From Methanomassiliicoccales archaeon RumEn M2 (GTDB lineage Archaea > Thermoplasmatota > Thermoplasmata > Methanomassiliicoccales > Methanomethylophilaceae), in contig LJKL01000015.1 in assembly GCA_001421175.1 (NCBI GenBank), positions 102,994-166,993 on the forward strand: a stretch of 64,000 bases of DNA, written 5' to 3'. Below the pieces are notes generated by a model. It saw nothing but the letters and a program-made list of their open reading frames with translations, searched no databases and had not been told where the DNA came from. The position numbers were made by a program, and so were the translations under genes. Shown here in pieces: positions 16,969 through 26,817 of the stretch (position 1 is the first letter of the stretch; every line of letters starts with the position of its first letter).

Positions 16969-18531
16969 TGTGATTTCCTCCTGGAATAGTCTCTGTTTAT
17001 GGCCTCCATGATGGCATCGACGGATGTGTTGACGATGTCCAGACCGACGGCCTTCCCTGCGGATGCGCTGCCGTCGCCCTTGGCGTCCTTCACCACCACC
17101 GATACCTCGCAGATGGAGTCGCTGCCTCCCGTTATGGCATCCAGGCGCAGCTCCTCCAGGGAGACGTTCCCGTTCACTGCGTCCCTTATCGCCTTCATAG
17201 CCGCATCCACCGGGCCCAGGCCGACCTGGGAGGCGGTGTTCTTCTTTCCGTCCATCTCTATCGTCACTGTGGCCGTGGGCGTGACATTCTTGCCTGTTAT
17301 GACCACGAACTCCTTCAGTGCCACAGAGTGCTGGACATTGTCCTTCCAGAGGACATTGTCAGCTATCACGGCCAGCTCTATGTCATCGATCTTCTTGCCG
17401 CCCACCGCTATGGCCTTCATGCTCTCCATCAGCTCGGGCATCCTGTCCTCAGGGAAGTCGACCTTCATGCGGTCGAGCCTCTCCCTCACGGAATGGGCTC
17501 CGGAATGCTTGCCCAGGGATATGTTCCTGTCCATCCCCACGAGCTCGGGGGGGAATGCCTCGTATGTCGAGGAATCTGCCAGCATGCCGTGCACGTGTAT
17601 ACCTGACTCGTGTGCGAATGCATTCCTGCCTATGATCGGTTTCGTATACTCTATCGGATAGCCTGTGTACCTGGATATCGCCTTGGAGACCTGGCCTATC
17701 TTGGAGAGCTCCACTGTCGTTATGCCGTAATTTATGAAGAGCAGCACGGCCACCTCTTCCAGCGGGGCATTGCCCGCTCTCTCCCCCAGGCCGTTCACGC
17801 ATGCGTGAACCTGGGACGCTCCCGCCTCCACCGCAGCTATGGAGTTGGCGGTCGCCAGCCCCATGTCGTTGTGGCAGTGCACTGCTATCGGCACCTTCAC
17901 GGATTTGGAGATCTCCGATACCAGGAACTCCATGGAACGGGGGGGACATCACTCCCACCGTATCCGGGATGTCTATCAGATCGGCACCGGCCTCCGCCAC
18001 GCTGCCGTATACCTTCTTCAGGAAGTCCAGGTCGCTTCTGGTGGCGTCCTCGCATGAGAACTGCACTTTCAGCCCGTGGTCCTTGGCGTACTGCACCGCG
18101 GAGACGGCCCTGTCCAGGACCTGGTCCTTCGTCATCTTGAGCTTCCTCTCCAGATGGATGTCGGAGGTCGCTATGAACGTGTGAATGTAGTCCAGACCCG
18201 TGTCTATGACCGCATCTATATCGGATACGGTGGACCTGGCCAGAGAGCATACCCTGGCGTTCAGGCCGAGCCCGGCTATTCTCTTGAGGGTCTCCTTCTC
18301 GTCCTTGCCTGAGGCCGAGAATCCCGCCTCTATCTCATCCACTCCGAGGTCGTCGAGGGCCTTCGCTATGGCGATCTTGTCCGACATGGACAGGGCTATG
18401 CCGGGCGCCTGCTCTCCGTCCCTCAGCGTCGTGTCCAGAATCTCGACTTTATGGGAAAGTAGCGGCAGCACCCTGTCATTATAGGGGCTGGCACTCAGTT
18501 TTCCTTTCCATTGGGTCTTTTTTTCGGACAT
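16965..18531 (-). CDS. leuA: 2-isopropylmalate synthase LeuA (frame broken by 1-nt insertion)
   Basis: Condenses acetyl-CoA with 2-oxoisovalerate, first step of leucine synthesis. About 521 residues after repair: ILDTTLRDGEQAPG near residue 31, the HCHNDMGLA metal site, and a C-terminal regulatory domain. The frame breaks at a 7-nt run (17939-17945); six bases restore VMSPRSMEFLV. Neighbouring genes and both halves are well conserved, so I take it as functional. Citramalate or homocitrate synthase are related alternatives; the leuCDB neighbours favour leucine. A GGTTTTTATC box at about 18568-18577 is the likely promoter element. Confidence 0.88.
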
Positions 18532-18610
18532 ATTCCTTAACCTCGCAACATCCGTACATTTACGCTGATAAAAACCTTCACTTACAGAGCTGGAAAAAGG
18601 ATGAAGTAAG

Positions 18611-18627
18611 GGCGGGCGGTGCCCGCC
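18611..18627 (-). terminator. Hairpin between superoxide reductase gene and leuA
   Basis: GGCGGGC and GCCCGCC pair around a 3-nt loop, 15 nt after the superoxide reductase stop. On the minus strand the stem is followed by pyrimidine-rich sequence. It probably ends that transcript before leuA. Confidence 0.5.
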
Positions 18628-18641
18628 GGTTTTGATGGGTT

Positions 18642-19019
18642 TTAAGCTTTCCAAAGCCCGTGTATATTGCAGACTTCCCAGGCCTCGACCTTTGCGGCGT
18701 CGGTCTTGAAGAATGCCTCAGGCTCGTCTCCGGGGTTGAGGTACTTCCTCATGATGATGCCGTCTGCGCATATCTCGATGTACGAGATGTAATGCTTGTC
18801 TATCATGGGATGAGCAGTCTCCTTTCCCACTCTGACCCTGTACCCGCCCTTCTCCTTCATGATATAAGGCACATGCTTCTCTTTGGTCATATCGGCAGTC
18901 TGGGCGGTCAGAAGCTTCATGTCCTCGCCGCAGCAGACCAGAGCGCCTTTCCCTCCGACCTCGACCTCGACGATGTTCCCGCAGATCTCGCAATGATATA
19001 TCTCCCTACGTTTCGCCAT
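18642..19019 (-). CDS. dfx: Superoxide reductase (desulfoferrodoxin)
   Basis: Reduces superoxide to peroxide without making oxygen, a defence of anaerobes. The 125-residue protein has an N-terminal desulforedoxin-type site (CEICGN, then CCGEDM) and the catalytic-iron ligands spread over [21 protein letters not shown] and CNIHGLW near the C-terminus. The start at 19019 follows AGGTGAT at about 19026-19031; an in-frame ATG lies 9 nt upstream. A TTTAATAAA box is near 19050. Confidence 0.94.
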   Translation of the reverse strand: MAKRREIYHCEICGNIVEVEVGGKGALVCCGEDMKLLTAQTADMTKEKHVPYIMKEKGGYRVRVGKETAHPMIDKHYISYIEICADGIIMRKYLNPGDEPEAFFKTDAAKVEAWEVCNIHGLWKA

Positions 19020-19144
19020 TAATATCACCTGCTGGTTATCAGTGTTTACCGTTTATTAAATGATTGACCTCTTACCGAGAGGGCTCCTCTCGGGAGAATC
19101 GCGGCGCAAAGGCATATCAGTCCGTTACAGGATTCCACAGGCCG

Positions 19145-19735
19145 ATGACACAGGAGATCCCTGCCATGGCCGTTTTCCGCGAGGGGCGAAGGATTACCGC
19201 AGGCCGGCTCGGCCGGGACCTGCAAGGCACTGCGGACTATCTCGATCTTGTATCCGGCCCGGACAGCAGGATAGACAGGAAGACCCCTTTCCTCGCAGTG
19301 GATGTGCGCGGCATTGCGGAAGGGGAGTTCAGAGCCGACGTGATCAAGAACATCAAAGTGAAGAAATACAATGTCTGGCTCATGACATGTGTAAGGGATG
19401 CGGACGACCTTTTCGACGTTTTCAACAGCGAGGCGGATACGGTCCTCGTGCCCTGCCATCTCACCTCCTACGATGATCTGGAGGATATGCTCTCTGTCTC
19501 GGAGAGTATCATTCCCGCCATAATCGTTTCCGGGCTGATGGCGCCCGGGCAGAGGAGCCCGGAGGACATACTGAGCAGATTGGTGTCCCTGGGATTCGAT
19601 TCGGCGGCCGTGATCGATACTGACGGCATCATAAGCGCACTGGAATGGGCGAGGCTCTCCGGGATCGCGGAGATCCTGCCCTATTCAGAGAGCGCACCGG
19701 TCATGGCCGGGCGGCGATTCATATCTGCCCTTTGA
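19145..19735 (+). CDS. HisA-like TIM-barrel protein of unknown function
   Basis: The N-terminus IPAMAVFREGRRITAG resembles the IPxIDLxxGRVV strand of HisA/HisF isomerases, and later strands (FLAVDVRG, TVLVPCHLTS, IIVSGLM, AAVIDTDGI) fit a barrel, but the classic phosphate-binding loops are degenerate. It may belong to the HisA/HisF-related proteins known from methanogens. ATG 19145 is chosen because it starts just before the first strand. The 3' end overlaps the convergent flavin reductase gene by 17 nt. Confidence 0.55.
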   Translation: MTQEIPAMAVFREGRRITAGRLGRDLQGTADYLDLVSGPDSRIDRKTPFLAVDVRGIAEGEFRADVIKNIKVKKYNVWLMTCVRDADDLFDVFNSEADTVLVPCHLTSYDDLEDMLSVSESIIPAIIVSGLMAPGQRSPEDILSRLVSLGFDSAAVIDTDGIISALEWARLSGIAEILPYSESAPVMAGRRFISAL

Positions 19736-20270
19736 TCTTCAGAGCCAGGGCCTTCCCGAACCTGTAGGCCTCCTTGCCCGCAGGGGATATGTCCTCTCCG
19801 TCCGTATTCTCCACCAGGGATTCGCCTCCCCATTTCGCATTTATGGAGAAGGCGAAGGCCCTGCAGATGGAGGTGACGTTCTCGAACCTGGGGTTCCTGC
19901 TGCCTCCGGTGGAGACAAGTGCCACATACTTCTTGGGCGGATCGTCGTCCTCAGTGTGCCAGTATAACTGGAAACGGTCTATGACCTGCTTTATTATGGA
20001 AGAGGGTCCGGAGAAGTATACCGGCGTTCCGAGAACGATGAGATCGGCATCCCTGACCGCATCGTATATCACATGCATGTCATCCTTTATGTGGCACTTG
20101 CCCTCGGTGAAGCATCTGTTGCACCCTGTGCAGTGCCTGATATCCATATCATAAGGCCTGATCACGCTGACGTCGAAGCCTTCCTCTCCCAAGGCATCGG
20201 CCAAGGCTTCGCACTGTATCTCCGTGCTGCCTTCCTTCCTGGCGCTTCCTACGATTAGTGTGGCCTTCAT
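19719..20270 (-). CDS. Flavodoxin-like NADPH-dependent FMN reductase / iron-sulfur flavoprotein family
   Basis: A 183-residue flavodoxin-fold protein: phosphate loop GSARKEGSTE near residue 8, GTPVYFSGPSSIIKQVIDR near 90, and a compact cysteine set CTGCNRCFTEGKC (residues 50-62) resembling the cluster site of archaeal iron-sulfur flavoproteins. It probably moves electrons between ferredoxin-like partners and FMN. The start ATG at 20270 lies about 28 nt from a TATA box that also faces egsA. Confidence 0.85.
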   Translation of the reverse strand: MKATLIVGSARKEGSTEIQCEALADALGEEGFDVSVIRPYDMDIRHCTGCNRCFTEGKCHIKDDMHVIYDAVRDADLIVLGTPVYFSGPSSIIKQVIDRFQLYWHTEDDDPPKKYVALVSTGGSRNPRFENVTSICRAFAFSINAKWGGESLVENTDGEDISPAGKEAYRFGKALALKIKGQI

Positions 20271-20293
20271 GAGCCAATGATGCCCGTGTGTAG

Positions 20294-20302
20294 TTTTATA
20301 TG
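20294..20302. promoter_or_regulatory. Shared TATA box between flavin reductase gene and egsA
   Basis: TTTTATATG can be read as a TATA element on both strands: 28 nt before the minus-strand ATG at 20270 and 35 nt before the plus-strand ATG at 20335. The two promoters may be mutually exclusive. Confidence 0.5.
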
Positions 20303-20334
20303 TTTTCAGAGGTATAGGCGCAGAGGTGTGCCCG

Positions 20335-21399
20335 ATGGAAGAACCGTTCACAAAATCAAGGGAAATGGTATTCCCCCGAAGCATACTGGTCGGTCATGAG
20401 GTGCTGCCCAGGATAGTGGATATGAGCATGAGCCTCGGTTTTTCGGGGCCCGGGCTCATGATCACAGGGGAGAACACCTATAAGTCCGCCGGCAGGGACG
20501 TGGAGGAATTCATGTCCGACGGCGGCTACGAGATGACCGTTCATCTTTCAGGCAACGCTACCTTCGAATGCGTCGACGATGCTGTGAGCCTCGGCAAAGA
20601 GACGGGGAGCAGATTCATACTGGCTGTCGGAGGCGGGAACAAGATAGACACCGCGAAGCTCACGGCCAAGAAGCTGGGCGTGCATTTCATAAGCATACCC
20701 ACCTCGGCATCCCACGACGGGATAGCCTCCGGCAGGGCGTCCCTTAAATCAAGCACCGAGACGAAATCCGTTGAGGCCGTCTCCCCGATGGGGATACTTG
20801 CCGATACGGGCGTGATAACCGACGCGCCCTTCCGGTATCTTGTGTCCGGCTGCGCAGACGTGATCTCCAACATATCGGCTCTGGCGGACTGGGAGCTTTC
20901 GCGCAAGAGCAACAACGAATTCTTCAGCACCTCGGCGTACCAGATGTCCATGATGGCCGCGGAGACCATAATCGAGAACTCCAAGAACATAAGGCCTAAC
21001 GACGAGGAGTGCACATGGCTCGTCCTGAAGCCCATAATCCTCTCTGGGGTGTCGATGTCCGTGGCCGGCAGCTCCAGGCCCACCAGCGGCTCAGAGCATA
21101 TGTTCTCCCATGCCCTGGACACCCTGCATCCCGGTAAGGCCATGCACGGAGAGCAGTGCGGAGTGGGATGCATAATGATGACCTATCTCCACGGAAAGGA
21201 CTGGATGAGAATAAGGAACGCCCTGATGGATATAGGGGCGCCGGTGGATGCCGCCGGCCTCGGCCTGAACTCCGAGGATGTGATCGATGCGCTGACATAT
21301 ATGCACAGGATCAGGAAGGACAGGGCCACGATCATAGGCGAGAACGGGCTGTCCAGAGCCGCCGCCGAGAATCTGGCGAGAGCTACACACGTCATCTGA
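20335..21399 (+). CDS. egsA: sn-Glycerol-1-phosphate dehydrogenase
   Basis: Reduces dihydroxyacetone phosphate to sn-glycerol-1-phosphate, which sets the stereochemistry of archaeal lipids. The 354-residue protein has the NAD-binding AVGGGNKIDTAK, ISIPTSASHDGIAS and the metal-ligand histidines in SGSEHMFSHALD and HGEQCGVG. The ATG at 20335 follows an AGAGGTG element; a GTG three codons upstream is possible. Followed by the UPF0179 gene after 10 nt. Confidence 0.97.
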   Translation: MEEPFTKSREMVFPRSILVGHEVLPRIVDMSMSLGFSGPGLMITGENTYKSAGRDVEEFMSDGGYEMTVHLSGNATFECVDDAVSLGKETGSRFILAVGGGNKIDTAKLTAKKLGVHFISIPTSASHDGIASGRASLKSSTETKSVEAVSPMGILADTGVITDAPFRYLVSGCADVISNISALADWELSRKSNNEFFSTSAYQMSMMAAETIIENSKNIRPNDEECTWLVLKPIILSGVSMSVAGSSRPTSGSEHMFSHALDTLHPGKAMHGEQCGVGCIMMTYLHGKDWMRIRNALMDIGAPVDAAGLGLNSEDVIDALTYMHRIRKDRATIIGENGLSRAAAENLARATHVI

Positions 21400-21409
21400 G
21401 GTATGGGAA

Positions 21410-21835
21410 ATGGTATTGGTAACGCTTATAGGTGAATCGCAGGCGAGGATCGGCAACAGGTTCTATTACCTGGGCCCCTCGCTTGAATGCCGTGAATGCA
21501 GATTCAAGAACGTGTGCTTCAACCTGGAGGTCGGCAGGATGTATGAGGTGACCGAGCTCAGGGACGTGCACCATGAGTGCGAGATGCACGAGAGCGGTGT
21601 CAGAGCGGTGGTTGTCGTCAAGGTCCCGATGCGCGTCTGCGTCGAGAGGAAGTACGCCATAGACGGCAGCAGGATAACCTTCGAGCATGCGAAATGCTCG
21701 GAGGTCGGATGCACCAACTGGGGTCTGTGCCATCCCTTCTTCGTCAAGGACGGGGACAAGCTGTCCATAGTCGAGATACTGGAGAATACCGAGTGCTCTG
21801 CCGGAGAGAAGCGGACGATCGTCCGGACAGAGTGA
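21410..21835 (+). CDS. UPF0179 family cysteine-rich protein
   Basis: A conserved archaeal family of unknown function. The 141-residue protein has CRECRFKNVC near residue 26, CEMH, and CSEVGCTNWGLCHPF near residue 100, together with a basic strand pattern, suggesting a metal or Fe-S site. It sits directly behind egsA. Its stop abuts the purC stop with no gap. Confidence 0.85.
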   Translation: MVLVTLIGESQARIGNRFYYLGPSLECRECRFKNVCFNLEVGRMYEVTELRDVHHECEMHESGVRAVVVVKVPMRVCVERKYAIDGSRITFEHAKCSEVGCTNWGLCHPFFVKDGDKLSIVEILENTECSAGEKRTIVRTE

Positions 21836-22737
21836 TCAGAACCTCTGCCCTGTTATCCTCTCGTACACTTCCACGTACAGGTTGCTGACCCTGTCAACGA
21901 CCTCCTCGGGAAGAGCCGGTATATCGGGCTCGGCGCCACCTTTCTCCCTTGCGGCCATCAATCTGCCGTGGTATCCGTCTCACGATAGTGCTGGCGGACG
22001 AACTCCTTGCTCAGCTCCACCATTTTGCCCTTGGCATACTCCGCGGCGTCCCACCAGCGGTCCTCATCCAACGTGCCGAAGGTGTCTATGACGATCAGAT
22101 TGCGTTCCTCGTCGTATCCGAACTCCTTCTTGCCATCGCAGTGTATCAGGCCCCTCTTGGCCACTTCCTCTGCTATGATCTCATCTATCCTGAGAACGGT
22201 GCTCACGATCTCGTCGTAATCCTCATCGGTAAGGCCGGCTATCCTCTTTGCCTCCTTCTCCGTCAGCTCCCTGTCGTGAGCCTCCAGTTTGGTGGTGGTC
22301 TCCACGAAGGGGCGCGGGAGCTTCTCCCCGTACCTGACGGTGTGCCCTTTCGGGAATCCCAGATCCTCCGCCTTTATCCTGCCGGCCTTTATGCGGTCCA
22401 TCAGGGACCCTGCGGCGTAGTGCCTGCAGATCACTTCCAGAGGTATGAGGTAGTTCACCGTATCGGTGTATATCTTATCATAATCCTCGATTATGCTGAG
22501 CCTCTTCACCTTCATCCTGTTGGGCGGGATGTACTCCCCGAAATGAGTCTTTATCCCCTTGGATTCCAGGAGGTCGAACCAGAATTTCGCCGTCCTGCAC
22601 AGGGTGTTCCCCTTGTGCGGGATACTGGACGGTATGATCTTATCGAAAACCGATATATTGTCCGTGAAAACGAATTCCAGTGTCTTCTGGTCCACGGCGT
22701 AGACCTCTTTGACCTTTCCCGTCCTGATGAGCTCCAT
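21836..22737 (-). CDS. purC: SAICAR synthetase PurC (frame broken by 1-nt deletion)
   Basis: ATP-dependent addition of aspartate to CAIR in purine synthesis. The first 258 residues run from GKVKEVYAVD through CRHYAAGSLMDRIK and IDTFGTLDEDRWW. The frame then fails at about 21977-21980, and the expected tail (GYHGRLMAAREKGG... ending ITGQRF) continues in another frame to a stop at 21836. Reading GG as GGG gives RETGYHGRL and restores an approximately 300-residue protein. Length 902 nt is one short of a multiple of three. Confidence 0.9.
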
Positions 22738-22768
22738 GCCGGTCTAATCGGAAGAAGGCGTATTAATA

Positions 22769-23478
22769 TCAGTCGTTCCCCGAGCATCCTGTGCATCCGG
22801 GACGCCTCTCCAGCTCCGCGATCCTTATGTCCCATGTGCTCGCTTTCAGCGACAGAAGCCTGCCTACCAGGGGCTTCCCCTTTCCGGAGATCATCTTTAT
22901 CGTCTCCGTCGCCTCGATCCCACCGATCACGGATACGACGGATCCTATGGCGGGTATGATCCCGGGCCTGACCTCGGGAAGGAAGCATTCAAGGCAGGCC
23001 GTCCTGCCCGGGACCACCACCGTCACCTGGCCCAGGGTCCGTCCGCCGCCCCGTGAACAAGAGGTATGCCCTTACTCAGCACACCGGCATTGAGAACGAG
23101 CCTGGATTCGTTATTGTCCAGGCAGTCCACTGCGATATCGCATCCTTTCAGGACGGATCCCACGTTCCCGCTGTTGAGCTCTTTGCTCATCGGGACAGCT
23201 TTGGTTCTCTCGGATATCTGACCCACCCATTCCGCCGCAAGCTCGGCCTTGGGAGCGGGCCTCCTGCCGGCGTATATGAACTGCCTGTTGAGATCGGATT
23301 CCGAGGGTGCGTCCTTATCGACGAGCACCATCTCCCCGACGCCGGCCATGGCCAGCTGAGTGATCACGTTGCATCCGAGGCCCCCGCATCCGATGACGGC
23401 CACCTTGGAGCCGGCCAGGCGCTCCTGCCCCTCTTCGCTGACGAGAGGTATCTGACGAATGTATCTCTCTGACATCAA
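22769..23478 (-). CDS. E1-like adenylyltransferase, ThiF/MoeB/HesA family (frame broken by 1-nt deletion)
   Basis: Adenylates the C-terminal glycine of a ubiquitin-like sulfur carrier. The N-terminal half has the ATP loop VIGCGGLGCNV and the family arginine in DLNRQF; the C-terminal half has VPGRTACLECFLPE and a final CTGC, forming the zinc site. The halves are in different frames; a GGG-to-GGGG repair near 23029-23034 gives GPWGQVTVVVPG and a 236-residue protein. The clear catalytic cysteine of canonical ThiF is not obvious. The partner sulfur carrier is not in the window. Confidence 0.85.
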
Positions 23479-23948
23479 TTATTCAACGCGGTTCGCATAT
23501 GTAATAATGCACCGTCGGCGGACCTCTTCCTTATGCTCTCCCTATCGCCCGATAGATCATGCTTCATGATGTCGATGCGCCCTCTCACCGAGACTGCTGT
23601 GTACACAAGACCGACGGGCTTGCCCTCCGTCGCGCCGCCCGGTCCCGCTATACCGGTCACCGCAACCGCGACATCCGACCCGAACAGCCTCCGGGCGCCT
23701 TCCGCCATCTCCGATGCGGTCTCCGCGCTGACCGCCCCGTATTTCTCCAGAGTCGATCTTCTGACCCCCAGGACGGATTCCTTCGCCCTGTCGGAATAGA
23801 CGACCGCGCCACCCAGGAAGAACTCGGAGGAGCCGGGAACCGATGTTATGTCCGCCCCCAGGCCCCCGCCGGTGCATGACTCGGCAAGTGCCAGCGTCAG
23901 TCCTGCCCTCTTAAGTGCCAGCCCTGCCTCTTCGGCCTCAGATGCCAT
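23475..23948 (-). CDS. pncC: CinA C-terminal domain nicotinamide-nucleotide amidase PncC
   Basis: Deamidates NMN to nicotinate mononucleotide. The 157-residue protein is the stand-alone CinA C-terminal domain with LAESCTGGGLGADIT (about residue 19), GGAVVYSDRAKE and GIAGPGGATEGKPVGLVY. It overlaps the E1-like gene by 4 nt (ATGA) and lies just behind nadM, an NAD-metabolism pairing that supports the call. Confidence 0.92.
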   Translation of the reverse strand: MASEAEEAGLALKRAGLTLALAESCTGGGLGADITSVPGSSEFFLGGAVVYSDRAKESVLGVRRSTLEKYGAVSAETASEMAEGARRLFGSDVAVAVTGIAGPGGATEGKPVGLVYTAVSVRGRIDIMKHDLSGDRESIRKRSADGALLHMRTALNN

Positions 23949-24481
23949 TCTCCGATTCCCCGCTGAGCTGCTTTATCCTCTCCACACCGTCGATCTCATC
24001 GATTATGTCCGCCACCTGATCGGGTACGAGAGAGGTCCAATTCCCTCCGGACTTGATCCTCCTGCGGACCTCTGTGCCGGAGTACTCCGAGCGGTTGTAG
24101 AGCGGCGAATCCCTGACCTCGAATCCGGCCTCGGCGAAAAGACGGCGTGTGTACGGGTTGTTGGAGTACACCCTGGTGAACCTTGGGGCACATCGATACC
24201 ACCTGTGATACCCATATCGAATAGCGGTTGAGGTCCTCCACCGGCACGATATAGCAGTTCTTGATCCCTTCCGCTTTTAGCGTCTCCGCGATCATGCTGT
24301 AACGCTCCCCGGCGGTGAAAGGATTCTCCTTGGTATGCGAATACTGCGCGCTCCCTATGCCTATGGTCACATGGTCCGATTCCCTGGAGACCTTCCTTAT
24401 GACCTCCATATGCCCTTTGTGGAGAGGTTGGAATCTGCCTATGATAAGAGAGTCGTTCTCGTAACCGCGGACGTTGCCCAT
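23938..24481 (-). CDS. nadM: Nicotinamide-nucleotide adenylyltransferase NadM (frame broken by 1-nt insertion)
   Basis: Makes NAD from NMN and ATP. The start region IIGRFQPLHKGHMEV is the archaeal NadM signature. The frame breaks at the G4 run 24185-24188; three bases give CPRFTRVYSNNPYTRRLF and a protein of about 180 residues with the RSEYSGTEVRR motif near its C-terminus. A TATA-like TTTATTTATAC at about 24502-24510 precedes the ATG at 24481. Confidence 0.9.
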
Positions 24482-24542
24482 GCTCTGTCTATGCGCTTTC
24501 GTATAAATAAACTGAAGACTCGCTCTCGCAACAGGGGAGCGC

Positions 24543-25025
24543 ATGATATCTTTAGGTATGCGGAATCCGTTCATTGATGACATGAGCATCTCCTATTTCC
24601 CCACTGTGTTTGGCACGCTTGCCATAGAGGACGACGGCGAATATGTCACCCGTATACTGCTGCAGGAGGGTGAGGGGGAGCCCACTGACGTGGCCCTGAG
24701 GGCCTTCGCGGAGATGTCGGAATACCTCTCCGGCGAACGGAGGGCCTTCGATTTCAAAATACGCCCGGACGGGACCGATTTTCAGAAGAGGGTGTGGAAG
24801 GCCATATCCGGGATCCCCTACGGCGAGACCCGGACGTATGCCCAGATAGCAGAGGGAGCGGGGAGGCGGGAGGCCGCGAGGGCCGCGGGCAGCGCCTGCG
24901 GCGCGAACCCCGTCATAATCGCGATACCTTGCCACAGGGTCGTGAGGTCCGACGGGAGCACCGGCGATTATCTTTACGGTGCCGAAATGAAGGAATCGTT
25001 GCTGAGGCTGGAGAGGGGCTACTGA
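24543..25025 (+). CDS. ogt: Methylated-DNA--protein-cysteine methyltransferase
   Basis: Suicidal repair of O6-alkylguanine in DNA. The 160-residue protein has GTDFQKRVWKAISGIPYGET and the active-site IPCHRVV near residue 128. Start choice is loose: ATG 24543, 24558 and 24582 are all in frame; the first fits the AT-rich TATAAATA at 24502-24509. It overlaps the convergent ubiE by 7 nt. Confidence 0.93.
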   Translation: MISLGMRNPFIDDMSISYFPTVFGTLAIEDDGEYVTRILLQEGEGEPTDVALRAFAEMSEYLSGERRAFDFKIRPDGTDFQKRVWKAISGIPYGETRTYAQIAEGAGRREAARAAGSACGANPVIIAIPCHRVVRSDGSTGDYLYGAEMKESLLRLERGY

Positions 25026-25783
25026 GCCTTCTCCGGCTTGCGGGCGACGTATATGTTGACGGCCCCCATGGACCTGCTGTAGCATTCCGCATCCGTGAAG
25101 CCGGCCCTCCTGAATAGCTCCAGCATCTCCTGCCCGTAGGGGAATCCCTCCAGGGACGAGGTCAGCCAGTCGTAGGCCGGCTGCTTGCCGTCTATGACCT
25201 TGCCCTTGTCATACTTCCTGCCCCAGAACGGAACCACGCGGTTCAGGTACACCCTGTGCCCCCAGCGTATCACTCTGTTCCCGGGCTTCGCAAGCTCTGC
25301 CACCACCGCCAGGCCTCCGGGCCTGAGGACGCGGTACATCTCGTTCAGCGCCCTCTGTATATCCGTGACATTCCTGAGCATGTACCCCGATGTCACAAGG
25401 TCGAAGATGCCGTCCCCGAACTTCATATCAAGAGCGTCCCCTATGACGAAATCCACTTCCGTCGGGAGGTCGAGATCTGCGGCCTTCTGCTTCGCCATCT
25501 CAAGCATGGCAGGCGTTATGTCAAGGCCTGTGACCCTGCCCTCGGGACCCACTTTCCTTGCTGAGATGAAGGCGAGCTCCCCCGTTCCCGTTCCTACATC
25601 CAGGACCGAGAATCCGGAGATGTCCCCCGCCTTCTTGAACATGAATTTGTGCCAGCGCTTGATCATGCCCACGGACATTATGCCGTTCATCTTGTCGTAG
25701 TACGGAGCTATGTCGTTGAAGACGTCCTTTACATAGACGTCCTTACCCTCGAATTGATTGCCGGCCTTCTTGTCTTCTTCCAT
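25019..25783 (-). CDS. ubiE: UbiE/MenG-like SAM-dependent C-methyltransferase
   Basis: A 254-residue class I methyltransferase with motif I VLDVGTGTGELA near residue 65 and the UbiE-type signatures VFNDIAPYYDKMN and NRVVPFWGRKYDKGK. In quinone pathways this enzyme methylates demethylmenaquinone. It lies 8 nt behind a UbiA/MenA-type prenyltransferase, which supports a lipid-quinone or related prenylated cofactor role. No other quinone gene is in the window, so the true substrate is open. Confidence 0.8.
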   Translation of the reverse strand: MEEDKKAGNQFEGKDVYVKDVFNDIAPYYDKMNGIMSVGMIKRWHKFMFKKAGDISGFSVLDVGTGTGELAFISARKVGPEGRVTGLDITPAMLEMAKQKAADLDLPTEVDFVIGDALDMKFGDGIFDLVTSGYMLRNVTDIQRALNEMYRVLRPGGLAVVAELAKPGNRVIRWGHRVYLNRVVPFWGRKYDKGKVIDGKQPAYDWLTSSLEGFPYGQEMLELFRRAGFTDAECYSRSMGAVNIYVARKPEKAQ

Positions 25784-25791
25784 ATCAGCAC

Positions 25792-26702
25792 CTACAGGAA
25801 GATGATCCCAATCAAATATCCTGCGGTCAGAAGGACGCCGAAAACCCAATTGAGCTTGAACGCCGCGGGGACCATCATGAAGCTGCACGCCTGTCCTCAT
25901 CCGCCTTCTTGCTGTTCCTTATCAGCTTATACCATAGTGCCAGAGATGCGAATGCTATGAGCGACGTCCACGGAGCGAATCCCGCTATCACCACGATAAC
26001 GAGTATGAGATACGGGATCGTATTCTCGGCCCAGTAGAGCCTGAGACCTCTTTCGTACCCTATCCTGCCGCAAAGGGTCCCGATCCCGGCTTCCAGGTCC
26101 GTCCTGAAATCCCTCATCTCGTTGCCGCAGAGGACTGCGGTTATGAAGAAGGCGTTGGGGAGGCCGACCATCACGGGATCCGGGGAGAATTGGGAGGTCA
26201 GGACGAAATATGTCCCCAAGGGCATTAGAAGGCCCATCATGATGAATACCGATATCTGACCCAGACCTCTGTATTTGTAGGCCATCCCCACGGTATACAG
26301 CCCGGCCGCGGCTATGCCTGCCAGCCCTATCAGCAGTATCTCCCATCCGGAATACCATATGAAGATAAGACCCAGCAATGCGGTTATGCCCAGGCAGGCG
26401 ATGCCTGCGTACAGGACGCTCCTCGGTCTCAGGGCACCCGTAACAAGCTCCGGGGACCTTATGTGATTCTCCTCCGTGTCGATGCCCTTCTCGAAATCAC
26501 CGTATGTGTTGAGAAGGTTCGCCGCGGACTGCAGAAGGCAGCCGCCGATGAGAATGAGGGCGAATATGATCAGGTTGAAAGAATCCGGGATCTTGTGGTA
26601 CGCCACAACCGTACCGATGAGCACCGGCACGACGGCCCCGTGAAGCGTCCAGGGCCTGAACGCATTGTACCAGCCCGCCTTGACAGGTCTGACCTCTTTC
26701 AT
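25792..26702 (-). CDS. UbiA-family prenyltransferase, MenA-like (frame broken by 1-nt deletion)
   Basis: Transfers a polyprenyl chain to an aromatic acceptor within the membrane. After repair it has about 303 residues and eight or so membrane segments; the first Asp motif is in NLLNTYGDFEKGIDTEEN and the second region is NEMRDFRTDLEAG. Near 25893-25897 the frame is lost; GG to GGG yields EGQACSFMMVPAAFKLNWVFG and the last helix. The ATG at 26702 has a GGATATTAA box 27-38 nt upstream. DHNA prenyltransferase is the closest named relative, but archaeal lipid UbiA proteins are also related. Confidence 0.75.
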
Positions 26703-26781
26703 GAGTAGTATCGTAAGCGGCACCCTGTTAATATCCTTACGCAGTCCGGCGTTTTCAGCAGAACGGAATGCGGGTCAGAGA

Positions 26782-26793
26782 AAATATATATAT
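26782..26793 (+). promoter_or_regulatory. TATA box of the BASS transporter gene
   Basis: AAATATATATAT is centred about 30 nt before the GTG at 26818 and supports that GTG as a leaderless start. Confidence 0.6.
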
Positions 26794-26817
26794 CCATAAT
26801 AGCCGGTCACAGCCTCC

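Noticed and set aside
17935..17950. leuA break as programmed frameshifting or a split LeuA enzyme
   Set aside because: There is no slippery heptamer plus downstream structure that I can see, and many unrelated genes in this window break the same way at G/C runs, so sequence error is simpler.
19064..19144. TTG-initiated extension of the HisA-like gene
   Set aside because: The extension has no homology, and the HisA-like first strand begins right after the ATG at 19145.
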